This document shows positions 1-9,352 of a DNA stretch of 64,000 nt, piece by piece. A program made the translations under genes and the position numbers. A model generated the notes under the pieces. That model did not search any database and had not been told where the DNA came from. It saw only the letters and a list, made by a program, of their open reading frames with translations. The stretch is taken from contig NC_022793.1 of the NCBI RefSeq assembly GCF_000496595.1, forward strand, positions 1 to 64,000, written 5' to 3'. Every line of letters begins with the position of its first letter. The stretch's first letter is position 1. The DNA comes from Candidatus Liberibacter americanus str. Sao Paulo. Its GTDB lineage: Bacteria; Pseudomonadota; Alphaproteobacteria; Rhizobiales; Rhizobiaceae.

Positions 1-99
1 ATTCATAAACATATAATGTGAGAGTTATGTAGAATATAAGATAATATGGGAATAACTTTTTAGTTAATCCTTGAATATAATTTGGTTAAAGGAGAAAAA

Positions 100-1596
100 A
101 TGAGATCAAGAGGAATATCAGCTTGTATTCAAGAAAATAACTATGAAACTCCTGAAACAAATGCGGATGCGAGATGTTTGGAGACAACATGCGAGGAACT
201 GTTTAAAAACGTATCGTCAAAATTAGAAGATCAAGTAGGATCAGATGTATATGCAAGCTGGTTTCAAAGACTTAAATTCCGATCAGTATCACACAACATA
301 GTATATCTATCTGTCCCAACTAATTTTCTAAAAGCTTGGATTAAAAATCGCTATATTGATACTATAACTAAGCTTTTCCAAGAGTCCATTAGCTCTATAC
401 AAGGAGTTGAAATTATTGTTAGATCCGCGGCATTAATGCCTTCTGAAACATCGTCATCTTCTGCCATTGCGCATACTACGGCAAAACCACCTATAATAAA
501 TACAGGAAAGATTTCTACCATCCAAGGTAAACAGTCTATTAATCCTGTATTTGGCTCACCTCTTGACAGTAAATTCGTTTTTTCAAACTTTATAGAAGGA
601 CCTTCTAATCGTGTGGCTTTAGCAGCTGCACATACAATTGCAGAAGAAAATTCTAGTTCATGCACAGTAAGATTTAATCCTTTGTTTATTCATGCTTCTG
701 TAGGTCTTGGAAAAACACATCTTTTACAAGCCATTGCAAATGCTGCAATCAAAAAGCAAAATAATCTTCGAGTAGTATACTTAACTGCTGAGTATTTTAT
801 GTGGAGATTTGCCACAGCTATACGTGATAACTATGCACTTAATTTTAAAGACTGTCTTCGTAATATTGATCTGCTTTTAATTGATGACATGCAATTTTTA
901 CAAGGAAAATTAATCCAACATGAATTTTGTCATTTATTAAATTCCCTTTTGGATAGCGCAAAACAGATTGTCGCAGCAGCTGACCGCCCTCCTTCTGAAC
1001 TAGAATCTTTAGACTCGCGGATACGTTCTCGTCTTCAAGGAGGAGTTGCAGTGCCATTAGGAGCACATGACATTGAAATGCGTCTTACAATATTGAAAAA
1101 TCGACTTAAAATGGCAAAAAAAGATAATCCTAAATTATATATATCAGAAGAAATCCTGCAACGTGTTGCACAAACTGTAACAACTAGTGGACGCGAATTA
1201 GATGGAGCATTCAATCAGCTTGTTTTCCGCAATTCATTCGAACCTGTACTAACAATCAAAATGGTAGATGAATTGTTATCACATCTAGTAAGCGCAGGAG
1301 AAACAAAAAAAATAAGGATTGAAGATATCCAGCGTATGGTATCTAAACACTATAATATCTCACGCACTGATCTTTTATCTAACCGTCGGGTACGTACTAT
1401 TGTAAGGCCTCGCCAAATCGCTATGTATCTATCAAAAATTATGACACCCCGATCTTTTCCAGAGATTGGTCGCCGTTTTGGAGATAGAGATCATACAACC
1501 GTCCTTCATGCTGTGAGAAAAATAGAAAAATCAATGGAAAAAGACACTGTAATAAAAAAAGAAGTAGAATTACTAAAAAGACTAATATCAGAGTGA
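100..1596 (+). CDS. dnaA: Chromosomal replication initiator protein DnaA
   Basis: DnaA is the AAA+ ATPase that binds DnaA boxes and melts the replication origin. The frame is open from a TTG at 82, but a clear GGAG at 91-94 sits just upstream of the ATG at 100, giving a 498-residue protein of normal family length. Domain I is near residues 30-110, followed by a low-complexity linker. The AAA+ core has a Walker A around residue 200 (ASVGLGKTH) and Walker [11 protein letters not shown]. The C-terminal helix-turn-helix carries the DnaA signature around [15 protein letters not shown]. The first glycine of the usual P-loop is alanine here. It stands alone, convergent with hemW. The 99 bases upstream show no DnaA box, so an origin next to the gene is not visible. 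Confidence 0.97.
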   Translation: MRSRGISACIQENNYETPETNADARCLETTCEELFKNVSSKLEDQVGSDVYASWFQRLKFRSVSHNIVYLSVPTNFLKAWIKNRYIDTITKLFQESISSIQGVEIIVRSAALMPSETSSSSAIAHTTAKPPIINTGKISTIQGKQSINPVFGSPLDSKFVFSNFIEGPSNRVALAAAHTIAEENSSSCTVRFNPLFIHASVGLGKTHLLQAIANAAIKKQNNLRVVYLTAEYFMWRFATAIRDNYALNFKDCLRNIDLLLIDDMQFLQGKLIQHEFCHLLNSLLDSAKQIVAAADRPPSELESLDSRIRSRLQGGVAVPLGAHDIEMRLTILKNRLKMAKKDNPKLYISEEILQRVAQTVTTSGRELDGAFNQLVFRNSFEPVLTIKMVDELLSHLVSAGETKKIRIEDIQRMVSKHYNISRTDLLSNRRVRTIVRPRQIAMYLSKIMTPRSFPEIGRRFGDRDHTTVLHAVRKIEKSMEKDTVIKKEVELLKRLISE

Positions 1597-1946
1597 GTTA
1601 ATGATTATAAAAGTTAATTTGAATTATATTATCTCAAATCATCAAGAAAGCATTTAATATTTAGATTAGGTTCTATCATGCTTTTTAATTATAAAATAAA
1701 TTATTAATATTATGATTATATTCGTTATATTTATCAATAATTAAAATTAATCTTATAAAGATAAATCGTAAATAAAAATATTATATTAAGTTAATAAAAG
1801 ATTATTAATCAAAATATTACAAAGAAGATGCACTGTATTAATAAAAATTCATATGGCTAATTAAATAATTGATGAATTACTAAAATTGACTAATTCATCA
1901 TTATTACTAATGTAGGATGACTTATTGATTAGTTGTTAGTGTAATT
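1597..1946. other. Gene-free AT-rich gap between convergent dnaA and hemW
   Basis: This 350-bp stretch lies between the 3' ends of two convergent genes. I see no coding potential or RNA gene in it. The only structure of note is an inverted repeat at 1870-1900, listed separately. Confidence 0.7.
1870..1900. terminator. Inverted repeat, possible bidirectional terminator
   Basis: The arms TGATGAATTA (1870-1879) and TAATTCATCA (1891-1900) form a perfect 10-bp stem with an 11-base loop. It lies 46 bp from the hemW stop and 273 bp from the dnaA stop, between convergent genes. The tail is AT-rich but not a pure T run, so the terminator assignment is inferred from position. Confidence 0.4.
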
Positions 1947-3122
1947 TCATATAGATAAATTAGCGACTATTGAATCAAGCATCAACATTCCTAATTGTGT
2001 ACATCTTAAATTTGAAGATCCTACACGTTCTATTAAACCTTGTTCTCGAAGTCTCATCTCACGTTGAATATCTAAATTTCTACCTGAAAATCTTTTCCAT
2101 ATACTAATATCTATACCTTCTCTTAATCTCATACCCATCATCAAAAATTCATCAGCTTGTTGCTCTAAGCTTAGAAATTCTTTTTCGATAATAGCATTGT
2201 TATTTTTTTCTATCATCTTTAACCAACTTTCTGGATGTTTTTCTACAGATATTGCGATGCGATAAGGATCAATATTAATGCGACTATGAGCTCCTGGTCC
2301 TATGCCAATATAGTCACCACATCTCCAATAATTAAGGTTATGTAAGCTTTCATTTCCAATACTAGCATGATTTGATATTTCATAAGAATAAAGATTATAT
2401 TCACTAGTTATATCTTGAGTTAAATTATACAAATCCGATGATAATTTTTCATCAGGAAGAATCATAATCCCATCTTTATGTAATCTGTAAAATAAAGTTC
2501 CTTTTTCAATTGTTAATTGATACAAGGATATATGATCCATCCCATAATCAAGAGCTTTACGCAATTCACTTTCCCATTTATCTAAACTTTGACCTGGAAG
2601 TGCGTATATAAGGTCAAATGAAAAACGCGGAAAAATATCACGAGCTAGATTTATAGCTCTTACAGCATCAAAAGAATTATGATTTCTACCTAAAAATTTC
2701 AAAGAGTTGTCATCTAAAGATTGCACACCTAGCGAAACACGATTAATTCCAGAATTCCTATAGCCTAAAAAACGATCTGCTTCAACACTAGATGGATTTG
2801 CCTCAATTGTAATTTCAGCTTTTGATTGTATGTTCCAATGCCTTGCAATATTTTCAAGGATTATAGCAATATTTTGAGGTAATATTAGAGAAGGAGTGCC
2901 ACCTCCAAAAAAAATGCTGGAAACATCTCTAGGGCCAATTAATTGCCTCATCCAGTTCATCTCTAGAAGTAAAGCATGGATAAAACTCTCTTGATTGATT
3001 TCATGTCGACGAACATGACTGTTAAAATCACAATAGGGACACTTTTTAATACAAAAAGGCCAGTGAATATAAATACCCAAAGCATTAGGATGAATTTTTT
3101 TTTGCGACTCGTAATGATTCAT
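1947..3122 (-). CDS. hemW: Radical SAM heme chaperone HemW (HemN-like)
   Basis: This 391-residue protein belongs to the HemN/HemW radical-SAM family. The iron-sulfur cluster cysteines are C24, C28 and C31 (FCIKKCPYCDF), followed by GGGTPS and EANPSS motifs that help bind SAM. The residue two after the last cysteine is Phe rather than the fourth Cys found in true oxygen-independent coproporphyrinogen oxidase. That points to HemW, which transfers heme, rather than HemN. Many genomes still label it 'coproporphyrinogen III oxidase'. It is the last gene of an rph-rdgB-hemW run on the minus strand, 20 bp after rdgB, as in other Rhizobiales. Confidence 0.9.
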   Translation of the reverse strand: MNHYESQKKIHPNALGIYIHWPFCIKKCPYCDFNSHVRRHEINQESFIHALLLEMNWMRQLIGPRDVSSIFFGGGTPSLILPQNIAIILENIARHWNIQSKAEITIEANPSSVEADRFLGYRNSGINRVSLGVQSLDDNSLKFLGRNHNSFDAVRAINLARDIFPRFSFDLIYALPGQSLDKWESELRKALDYGMDHISLYQLTIEKGTLFYRLHKDGIMILPDEKLSSDLYNLTQDITSEYNLYSYEISNHASIGNESLHNLNYWRCGDYIGIGPGAHSRINIDPYRIAISVEKHPESWLKMIEKNNNAIIEKEFLSLEQQADEFLMMGMRLREGIDISIWKRFSGRNLDIQREMRLREQGLIERVGSSNLRCTQLGMLMLDSIVANLSI

Positions 3123-3142
3123 CTTAAATCCATGGAAGAAAA

Positions 3143-3811
3143 TTATCTACAACAGCCATTGATAAAAAGCTTAAATGCACGAGATCTATGAGAAAGACTA
3201 TTGAATCCATCATCTCCTAATTTATAATGATCTCTTTCTCCTCCACAACCATTCTTTTCTTCTTCTGTCATTTCTCCAAAAGTAAGATAACATCCTACTG
3301 GTTGGAAAATAGGATCATAACCAAAACCTAATTTTCCACGTGGAGGCCAAACAATCGTTCCATCTACTCTGCCAAAAAAACTCTCCATATGACCATCCGG
3401 CCAAGCAATACATAAAACAGAAACAAAATGTGCAGAACGTAATTCAGGGATAGTAGCACCTTTAGCAACAAGAATATTTTCAATCTTTTGCATCGCCATA
3501 TAAAAATCACGATTATCAGATTCTGTTTCAGCCCATCTAGCGCTATGTATTCCTGGCTGACCATCAAGAGCATCAACAACTAATCCAGAATCGTCAGAAA
3601 GAGCAGGCATAAATGTGCTTTTAGAAGCGCTTAAAGCCTTAATAGCGGCATTATCTTCAAAGGAATTACCTGTCTCTTCTGGTATAATCAGGCCTAATTC
3701 TATAGAAGATTTAACAGAAAATCCCAGAGGCATAATAAGATTGCGAAGCTCGCTTATCTTATCATAATTATGACTTGCAATAACGATTTCTTTTTCACTT
3801 ATTTTACGCAC
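3143..3811 (-). CDS. rdgB: XTP/dITP diphosphatase (RdgB/HAM1 family)
   Basis: RdgB hydrolyses non-canonical purine nucleoside triphosphates (dITP, XTP), keeping them out of DNA. The 222-residue frame has the family N-terminal [10 protein letters not shown], the substrate-site block [12 protein letters not shown] with PGIHSARWA, and GYDPIF. The start is GTG, and it follows the TAA stop of rph with no base between, which implies translational coupling. The C-terminus ends with the usual S-HRSRAF motif. Its position between rph and hemW is conserved in Rhizobiales. Confidence 0.95.
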   Translation of the reverse strand: MRKISEKEIVIASHNYDKISELRNLIMPLGFSVKSSIELGLIIPEETGNSFEDNAAIKALSASKSTFMPALSDDSGLVVDALDGQPGIHSARWAETESDNRDFYMAMQKIENILVAKGATIPELRSAHFVSVLCIAWPDGHMESFFGRVDGTIVWPPRGKLGFGYDPIFQPVGCYLTFGEMTEEEKNGCGGERDHYKLGDDGFNSLSHRSRAFKLFINGCCR

Positions 3812-4543
3812 TTATTGTTTAACTCCAGATATCACATCCTTTTGTAATTTTATCAAATCATCAATTTTATCCTTTGCTAAAACCATCATAGAAAGCAAAT
3901 GATCTTGAGAAAAAGAATTTCCTTCTGCTGTTGCCTGAATTTCAACAATATCTCCAGAATCAGTCATAACAAAATTAGCATCAACATCAATTTTGGAATC
4001 TTCATCATAATCAAGATCAACTATAGCGTTGCCAGAAGAAATCCCACATGATATAGCCGCAACATGGCCTTTAATTATTTGTGATAATTGCAATTTACTA
4101 CTACGATCTACCATATGTTTTAAGCAATCATATAAGGCAATCCATGCACCAGTGATTGCTGCCGTACGAGTTCCTCCATCAGCTTGAATAACATCACAGT
4201 CCACAATAACCTGGCGAGATCCCAGAGCAGAAAGATTAACAACTGAACGAAGTGAACGACCTATAAGGCGTTGTATCTCTTGCGTTCGCCCTCCTTGTTT
4301 CCCAATAATGGATTCACGTTTAACGCGATTTCCCGTAGAACGTGGCAACATTCCATATTCTGCAGTAATCCATCCCTTTCCTGTATTTCGTAGCCAAGCA
4401 GGAACTTTATCTTCAAGTGTAGCAGTTGTTATTAAGTGAGTATCGCCAAACTTTACTAAGCAAGATCCTTCAGCATGTTTAATAACTCCTCGTACGAAAG
4501 ATATTTCCCTCATTTGATCTGCTTTTCTACCAGATAAACGCAC
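3812..4543 (-). CDS. rph: Ribonuclease PH
   Basis: RNase PH is a phosphate-dependent 3'-5' exoribonuclease that trims tRNA 3' ends. The family core is clear: [24 protein letters not shown] and [23 protein letters not shown]. An ATG at 4558 opens the frame five codons earlier. However, the bases right after that ATG are GGAGG, a strong Shine-Dalgarno placed correctly for the GTG at 4543, and nothing similar precedes the ATG. I therefore use the GTG, giving 243 residues. In rhizobia hrcA-grpE usually lie next to rph; here they are absent and a creatininase-family gene is next. Confidence 0.93.
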   Translation of the reverse strand: MRLSGRKADQMREISFVRGVIKHAEGSCLVKFGDTHLITTATLEDKVPAWLRNTGKGWITAEYGMLPRSTGNRVKRESIIGKQGGRTQEIQRLIGRSLRSVVNLSALGSRQVIVDCDVIQADGGTRTAAITGAWIALYDCLKHMVDRSSKLQLSQIIKGHVAAISCGISSGNAIVDLDYDEDSKIDVDANFVMTDSGDIVEIQATAEGNSFSQDHLLSMMVLAKDKIDDLIKLQKDVISGVKQ

Positions 4544-4800
4544 TATTATTTCCTCCATTATTTTCTAATATACTTAACATAATTAATATAGAAATAAACA
4601 ATGAAATGACTATTTGGCATATAATTGACAAATAAGTTATATTTAAATGATCTATACAAAACACAAAAAATATCAAATTTGAAAATATTGATTAAGAAAT
4701 AAATTGATAAACGACTAATAGTGTTTAAAAAACAATTAAACATAATTCTATAAACTTAGTTTTACGATTTAAATACTGATGAGGATTTTTTTAATGTATG

Positions 4801-5598
4801 TTAATGTGTATTGAATATATCCAAATTGAAAATATCTATGTCTTCCAGAAGGCTGATAAAACATGAAGAGATATGAGATAACAAACGCTCTCCTTTTTCA
4901 GCAGTTGCAGATGAAGCACTACCAACGACACCTGCAGAATTTAAATCATCCATACTCCAACCAAAACTATGTGGACCATATGCACGCAAATACTTAAATT
5001 TTTGCATGAATTCCGTTTGACGTGAGGAAAAATTTTTAGCTAAATTCATATTAACCAAATGAGGTGCTAGCGCAAGCATCATACTAGTTTCAGTTTCTCC
5101 TCCATGTATACCTATTTCCTTTTCATAAGCAGAAATAATATCATTTGGAATGACAAATCTTGACCAACTTGTATATGCCACCAACATTGAAAAACGCACT
5201 CGTGATTCTATAGCAACAATAGGTAAAATCGGTGAATTACCACCATGTGCATTCAACATTATAACTTTAAATATACCAAAATTATGTAATTGATTTATAA
5301 TATAAAGCCAACGTTCTATAGCATCATTATAAGATAACGTCTTAGTTCCATCAGCGTACATATGTTCAATTGAATAACCAATAGATTCTGCGGGCATAAA
5401 GGTAACCGGAAGTTTAGAAGGAAGTATACTTATCACACGTTCTACCAAACCATTTACAATAATAGTATCAGTATCCATTGGCAAATGTGGGCCATGTTGC
5501 TCGTATGCACCTAATGGTAAAACTACTATCCAATCTTTGCGTTCAAATATGTTTAGGCTAGATGAATTATCTCCAAACTTCAATGAAGGATGCACCAT
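4801..5598 (-). CDS. Creatininase-family amidohydrolase
   Basis: This 265-residue protein matches the creatininase/creatinine amidohydrolase fold. Metal-binding motifs are visible in order: LGAYEQHGPHLPMDTD near residue 30, NAHGGN near 117 and HGGETETS near 165. Family members include creatininase, the MftE peptidase and the ArfB formamide hydrolase, so the substrate cannot be named from sequence. A GGAG lies 11 bases before the ATG. It is followed by a 257-bp spacer before rph and is divergent from the RNA methyltransferase gene at 5738. There is no mycofactocin or riboflavin gene nearby to suggest a pathway. Confidence 0.85.
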   Translation of the reverse strand: MVHPSLKFGDNSSSLNIFERKDWIVVLPLGAYEQHGPHLPMDTDTIIVNGLVERVISILPSKLPVTFMPAESIGYSIEHMYADGTKTLSYNDAIERWLYIINQLHNFGIFKVIMLNAHGGNSPILPIVAIESRVRFSMLVAYTSWSRFVIPNDIISAYEKEIGIHGGETETSMMLALAPHLVNMNLAKNFSSRQTEFMQKFKYLRAYGPHSFGWSMDDLNSAGVVGSASSATAEKGERLLSHISSCFISLLEDIDIFNLDIFNTH

Positions 5599-5737
5599 CT
5601 TAAATTATACTCCTTAACTTTTAAAAACATTTGTAGAAAAAAAATTTGAAAACTATATATTACTACTATCCCGTTATTTTATGTAATATGATGATCATTC
5701 AATATTATTTTAATATATTTATAAATGGAAATCCTAC

Positions 5738-7027
5738 ATGCGTCTAGGTGGACAAATTACAGCAGCTATTGAGATACTTACTGACATCAATAATTATAAA
5801 AAGACAGCAATAAATGCCTTAAAAGATTGGGAAATATCTCACCGTTTTGCCGGATCAAGTGATAGAGCATCAATTAATAATATTGTTTATGACGTGATTA
5901 GAAAAAGATTATCTAGCGCTTATATAATGGATGATGATAATCCTGCTTCTCTAGTTTATGCAATTATAATCAAGGAATGGAATATCCCTTTTGAAGAAAT
6001 AACTATCATATTAAAAAATGATCGTTTTGCTCCTCCTCTTCCCAAAGAATCAACTATTGCATCATTAAATTGTCGTCAATTAGAAAACGCACCTTTACAT
6101 ATTCAAGGAAATATTCCTGAGTGGTTACAAGCATCGATACAATCAAATTTTAAATCAAATTGGCTCTTAGAAGTCAAAGGATTATCAGAGCGTCCTCCAT
6201 TAGATTTAAGAACTAATACACTAAAAGTCAGCCGTCAAAAATTATTAAAGAAACTCCAATGCTATGACATAAATTACTCGCCCATATCTAGGTTCGGACT
6301 ACGTATACCTGCAACGAAAAGAACATTACGTTTACCCAATATAAAAAATGAAATTTCATTCCAGCGCGGATGGTTCGAAATACAAGATGAAGGATCACAA
6401 ATAGTATCAGATCTTGCGGCAAGAAAAAGCGGTCATCAGATTCTAGATTTTTGCTCTGGCGGGGGAGGCAAAACATTAGCACTATCTATGCTATTAAACA
6501 ATAAAGGGCAAATTCATGCTTGGGATAAAAACAAAAATAGAATGGCTCCCATAGTTGCTCGTATCAAGCGTTCTGGAGCCCATAATATACAACTACACAA
6601 CAACTTAAAATCTTTGCAACACTTATACAAACACTTTACAACAGTTTTAGTTGACGCACCATGTTCGGGAACCGGAACATGGAGAAGGCGCCCTGAAATA
6701 AAATGGAAATTATCAATAAAAAATCTTCAAGAAAGAATCGAAGAACAAAAACATATATTGCAAGAAAGCTCAAAATTCGTACGCCCTGGCGGATATCTTA
6801 TTTACATCACCTGTTCTATACTTCCCGAGGAAAATATACAGCAAATCCATATTTTTTTAGAAAATAATCCTTTTTTCAAAATTGATCCCATAATCGATGA
6901 TTGGAATACATTGTACAATATAGAAGCACCCAATTCACTTTTATTAGAAAATGGATGTTGTACTCTCACACCAGCTTCAACTAATACAGATGGATTTTTC
7001 TTTTGTAGACTGAAACATCATACATAA
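5738..7027 (+). CDS. RsmB/NOP2-family RNA (cytosine-C5) methyltransferase
   Basis: This 429-residue SAM-dependent RNA m5C methyltransferase has motif I LDFCSGGGGKTLAL, motif IV DAPCSGTGTWRRRPEIKW with its release cysteine, and motif VI YITCSILPEEN with the nucleophilic cysteine. Both catalytic cysteines are therefore intact. The N-terminus is not an obvious NusB domain, unlike the second family member at 37125-38462, so this is a paralogue and not RsmB itself. The exact target base is unknown. It is transcribed alone, divergent from the creatininase gene. Confidence 0.88.
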   Translation: MRLGGQITAAIEILTDINNYKKTAINALKDWEISHRFAGSSDRASINNIVYDVIRKRLSSAYIMDDDNPASLVYAIIIKEWNIPFEEITIILKNDRFAPPLPKESTIASLNCRQLENAPLHIQGNIPEWLQASIQSNFKSNWLLEVKGLSERPPLDLRTNTLKVSRQKLLKKLQCYDINYSPISRFGLRIPATKRTLRLPNIKNEISFQRGWFEIQDEGSQIVSDLAARKSGHQILDFCSGGGGKTLALSMLLNNKGQIHAWDKNKNRMAPIVARIKRSGAHNIQLHNNLKSLQHLYKHFTTVLVDAPCSGTGTWRRRPEIKWKLSIKNLQERIEEQKHILQESSKFVRPGGYLIYITCSILPEENIQQIHIFLENNPFFKIDPIIDDWNTLYNIEAPNSLLLENGCCTLTPASTNTDGFFFCRLKHHT

Positions 7028-7137
7028 TAATTTTTATGATAAATTATATTAATAAAATAGCTTCATACAAGTATGATACAATTAGAATAATCATCTATAT
7101 GACGATTAAATATCTCTTTAAAGTAAAATTACTCATT

Positions 7138-7175
7138 ATCTACCATAAGACGTAAAATCTACCATGAGATGTAAA
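7138..7175. repeat. Tandem 19-bp direct repeat upstream of imelysin gene
   Basis: Two adjacent 19-base units, ATCTACCATAAGACGTAAA (7138-7156) and ATCTACCATGAGATGTAAA (7157-7175), differ at two positions. They end 132 bp before the imelysin start codon. A more degenerate copy may lie near 7103-7120. The exact two-unit tandem suggests a protein binding site, but no known operator consensus (Irr, RirA, Fur) fits clearly. Confidence 0.6.
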
Positions 7176-7307
7176 TATATTCGTTAATATAAAATAAATA
7201 ATTAACAAATAAAGCCCAAATACATAAAATTAAAGCTAATTTGACATAAAGACGGAATAAATATATGCAAAAATTTTAATTATGTCGAATTTCTCTTGGA
7301 GAAAATA

Positions 7308-8549
7308 ATGAAATATATTTTATTTATACGTTTTTTTACTAGTATTATTATATTTTTAATTAACCCATTAAGTTTGCCTAATGCTTTAGCAGCAGTTAAT
7401 CCAATTGATGTATTACAACACTATGCATATGTTGCCCATGCAAGATATGAAGACGCACTCAACAGCGCCAAACAATTAGATAATGCAATTGATGCTCTTA
7501 TTGCTTTCCCATCAAAGGAAAAACTAGATGATGCGCGTCTTAAATGGATCAAAGCCCGTATTCCATATCAACAATCTGAAGTTAATCGTTTTATTAGTCC
7601 AACCATCAATGAATTGAATAAAAAAATAAATGAGTGGCCTATTGATGAAGGTTTCATAGACTATGTTGATATTTCATATATTCAAGATGACAATGAAAAT
7701 GAATTATACAATGCAAATATAATAGCTAATTCAAAAATTTCTGTAAATGGACAAGAAATAGATATATCTGTTCTAACACCTGAACTAATTCGAAAATTAC
7801 ACGGAGCAAACGGCGTATCAAGAAACGTGACAACTGGATATCACGCAATAGAATTCCTTCTTTGGGGACAAGATCTGCAAACAAAAACTCGAAAGGCTGG
7901 AGATAGGCCTTACACAGATTTTAGCATAAAAAAATGTACGGGAGGAAATTGTAAAAAACGTGCTGATTATCTAAAGATCGCTTCCACATTGCTAATATCT
8001 GATTTGGAAAAAATGGCAAAATCTTGGAGTGCTGAAGGAGAAACAACTAAGCTTCTGATGAAAGATATAAAGTCAGGATTAAATTTGATGATCAAGGGAA
8101 TGACTTATATGTCCTATGGTGAATTAGCAGGTGATCGTATGAATCTTGGCTTAGTATTACATGATCCTGAACAAGAAATAGACCGTTTTTCTGATAATAC
8201 TCATGCGTCTTATTTAAATAATATCATTGGAATTGCATCTAGTTATACAGGAGAATACACTAGAATTAACAGCGAAAAAATAAGCGGCGCTTCTATTTCA
8301 GATCTTATAAGAAATAATTATAAAAATTTAGATATAGAAATAAATAATAAATTATATGATACACTAAAAGACGCATATATAATGGCAGAACATGCATCAC
8401 ACGTTGAATCATATGATCAAATGATTAATGACAACAATCCCATAGGGAATAAAATAGTACGTAACGTAATAGATGATCTAATTAGACAAACAGAATCATT
8501 GAGAAAGCTACGAATTGTCTTTGATCTAAAAGAAGCGGATGTGACATAA
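7308..8549 (+). CDS. Imelysin-family (IrpA-like) exported protein
   Basis: Imelysins are periplasmic or outer-membrane-associated proteins, often iron-regulated, with a GxHxxE motif. Here the motif is GYHAIEFLLWG, with G177, H179 and E182. The N-terminus is a signal peptide: KYILFIRFF, a hydrophobic stretch, then a likely cleavage after NALA/AA. A TTG at 7296 opens the frame, but GGAGAA at 7298-7303 positions the ATG at 7308 as the start, giving 413 residues. Typical partners (EfeU/EfeB or a di-heme oxidoreductase) are missing around it. A role in iron handling is inferred from the family only. Confidence 0.87.
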   Translation: MKYILFIRFFTSIIIFLINPLSLPNALAAVNPIDVLQHYAYVAHARYEDALNSAKQLDNAIDALIAFPSKEKLDDARLKWIKARIPYQQSEVNRFISPTINELNKKINEWPIDEGFIDYVDISYIQDDNENELYNANIIANSKISVNGQEIDISVLTPELIRKLHGANGVSRNVTTGYHAIEFLLWGQDLQTKTRKAGDRPYTDFSIKKCTGGNCKKRADYLKIASTLLISDLEKMAKSWSAEGETTKLLMKDIKSGLNLMIKGMTYMSYGELAGDRMNLGLVLHDPEQEIDRFSDNTHASYLNNIIGIASSYTGEYTRINSEKISGASISDLIRNNYKNLDIEINNKLYDTLKDAYIMAEHASHVESYDQMINDNNPIGNKIVRNVIDDLIRQTESLRKLRIVFDLKEADVT

Positions 8550-9037
8550 GATTTTTTCCAATATACTGCTAATTAATATACTAATAATTAATCCAATGTT
8601 TTTGATTAAAGTATTTCATACAGATAATTATTGAAAACATTGGATCATATTATATATTAAAGCATCAGTAATTTACCAAATAACTGGGCGCAATTTATAA
8701 ATATTTTATACTATTGATAACGTTAAGATATCTTTCAAAAAGTAACGTGCATTTGTTATTTATGTTTAAAATAAAAATGCTAATGATTACTGCTCATTAT
8801 TGATTATTTATAATATATTCATGACTCATTTTTAATATAGTTAAAAAATACATATAAAAAATATTTTCCATATAATTTAAAAATAGCCGCCTTGAAATTA
8901 CACATTATGTCATAAATTTAGCTTGCAAATAATCGTAATTGTTAATTTTACTCTTGCTTCTGGATATTATTTAAGCAATATATTACTTATTGATTTTTTT
9001 ATAACGACTGTTTGTTTTTAAACATAATATATCATAA
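8550..9037. other. Gene-free gap between imelysin gene and tRNA-Gly
   Basis: This 488-bp stretch is very AT-rich and has no credible reading frame. It holds the inverted repeat at 8591-8645 and, at 8919-8927, a copy of the 9-mer TAGCTTGCA that recurs twice after dnaJ. The tRNA-Gly promoter should lie in the last 60 bases, but I cannot single it out. Confidence 0.6.
8591..8645. terminator. 12-bp inverted repeat after imelysin gene
   Basis: The arms ATCCAATGTTTT (8591-8602) and AAAACATTGGAT (8634-8645) are perfectly complementary, with a 31-base loop, starting 42 bp after the imelysin stop codon. The position suggests a 3'-end hairpin that ends or protects the mRNA. The long loop and the lack of a U run make intrinsic termination uncertain. 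Confidence 0.4.
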
Positions 9038-9112
9038 GCGGGCGTAGCTCAGGGGTAGAGCACAACCTTGCCAAGGTTGGGGTCGAGGGTTCGAATCCCT
9101 TCGCCCGCTCCA
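9038..9112 (+). tRNA. tRNA-Gly (anticodon GCC)
   Basis: A complete cloverleaf is visible: acceptor GCGGGCG (9038-9044) pairs with CGCCCGC (9102-9108), the anticodon stem is CAACC/GGTTG with loop TTGCCAA (anticodon 9070-9072), and the T loop is TTCGAAT. The discriminator is T, and CCA is encoded at 9110-9112. Confidence 0.98.
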
Positions 9113-9245
9113 ATGTGTAGTAAAATTATTGTAACGGGATGTTGATAATATTTGACAGTTGTAAATGCAATAGGCATAATATACGATATATTTTGCTTGC
9201 GATCAAATTTACATTTAGTATTATAGTTTTGTAGATAAATACATC

Positions 9246-9289
9246 AGTATAGCTTTTTATACTATAGTAAGATATAATAGTTTACTATA
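9246..9289. terminator. Two adjacent hairpins between convergent tRNA-Gly and rnd-like gene
   Basis: AGTATA (9246-9251) pairs with TATACT (9258-9263) over a 6-base loop. TATAGTAA (9263-9270) pairs with TTACTATA (9282-9289). They lie in the 240-bp space between two convergent transcription units, so a role as back-to-back terminators is likely but inferred. Both stems are almost all A/T. Confidence 0.35.
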
Positions 9290-9352
9290 ATAATAAAAAT
9301 ATCTTCCAATATATCCATAAAAGATAGAATTATCTATCCTTCATAGTTAATT

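Noticed and set aside
1..99. Replication origin upstream of dnaA
   Set aside because: Only 99 bases are visible and they contain no DnaA box; Rhizobiales origins are usually not beside dnaA.
4558..4743. 61-codon minus-strand frame upstream of rph
   Set aside because: Its composition is Phe/Ile/Tyr/Asn-rich as expected of random AT-rich DNA, it has no ribosome site, and it matches no family I know.
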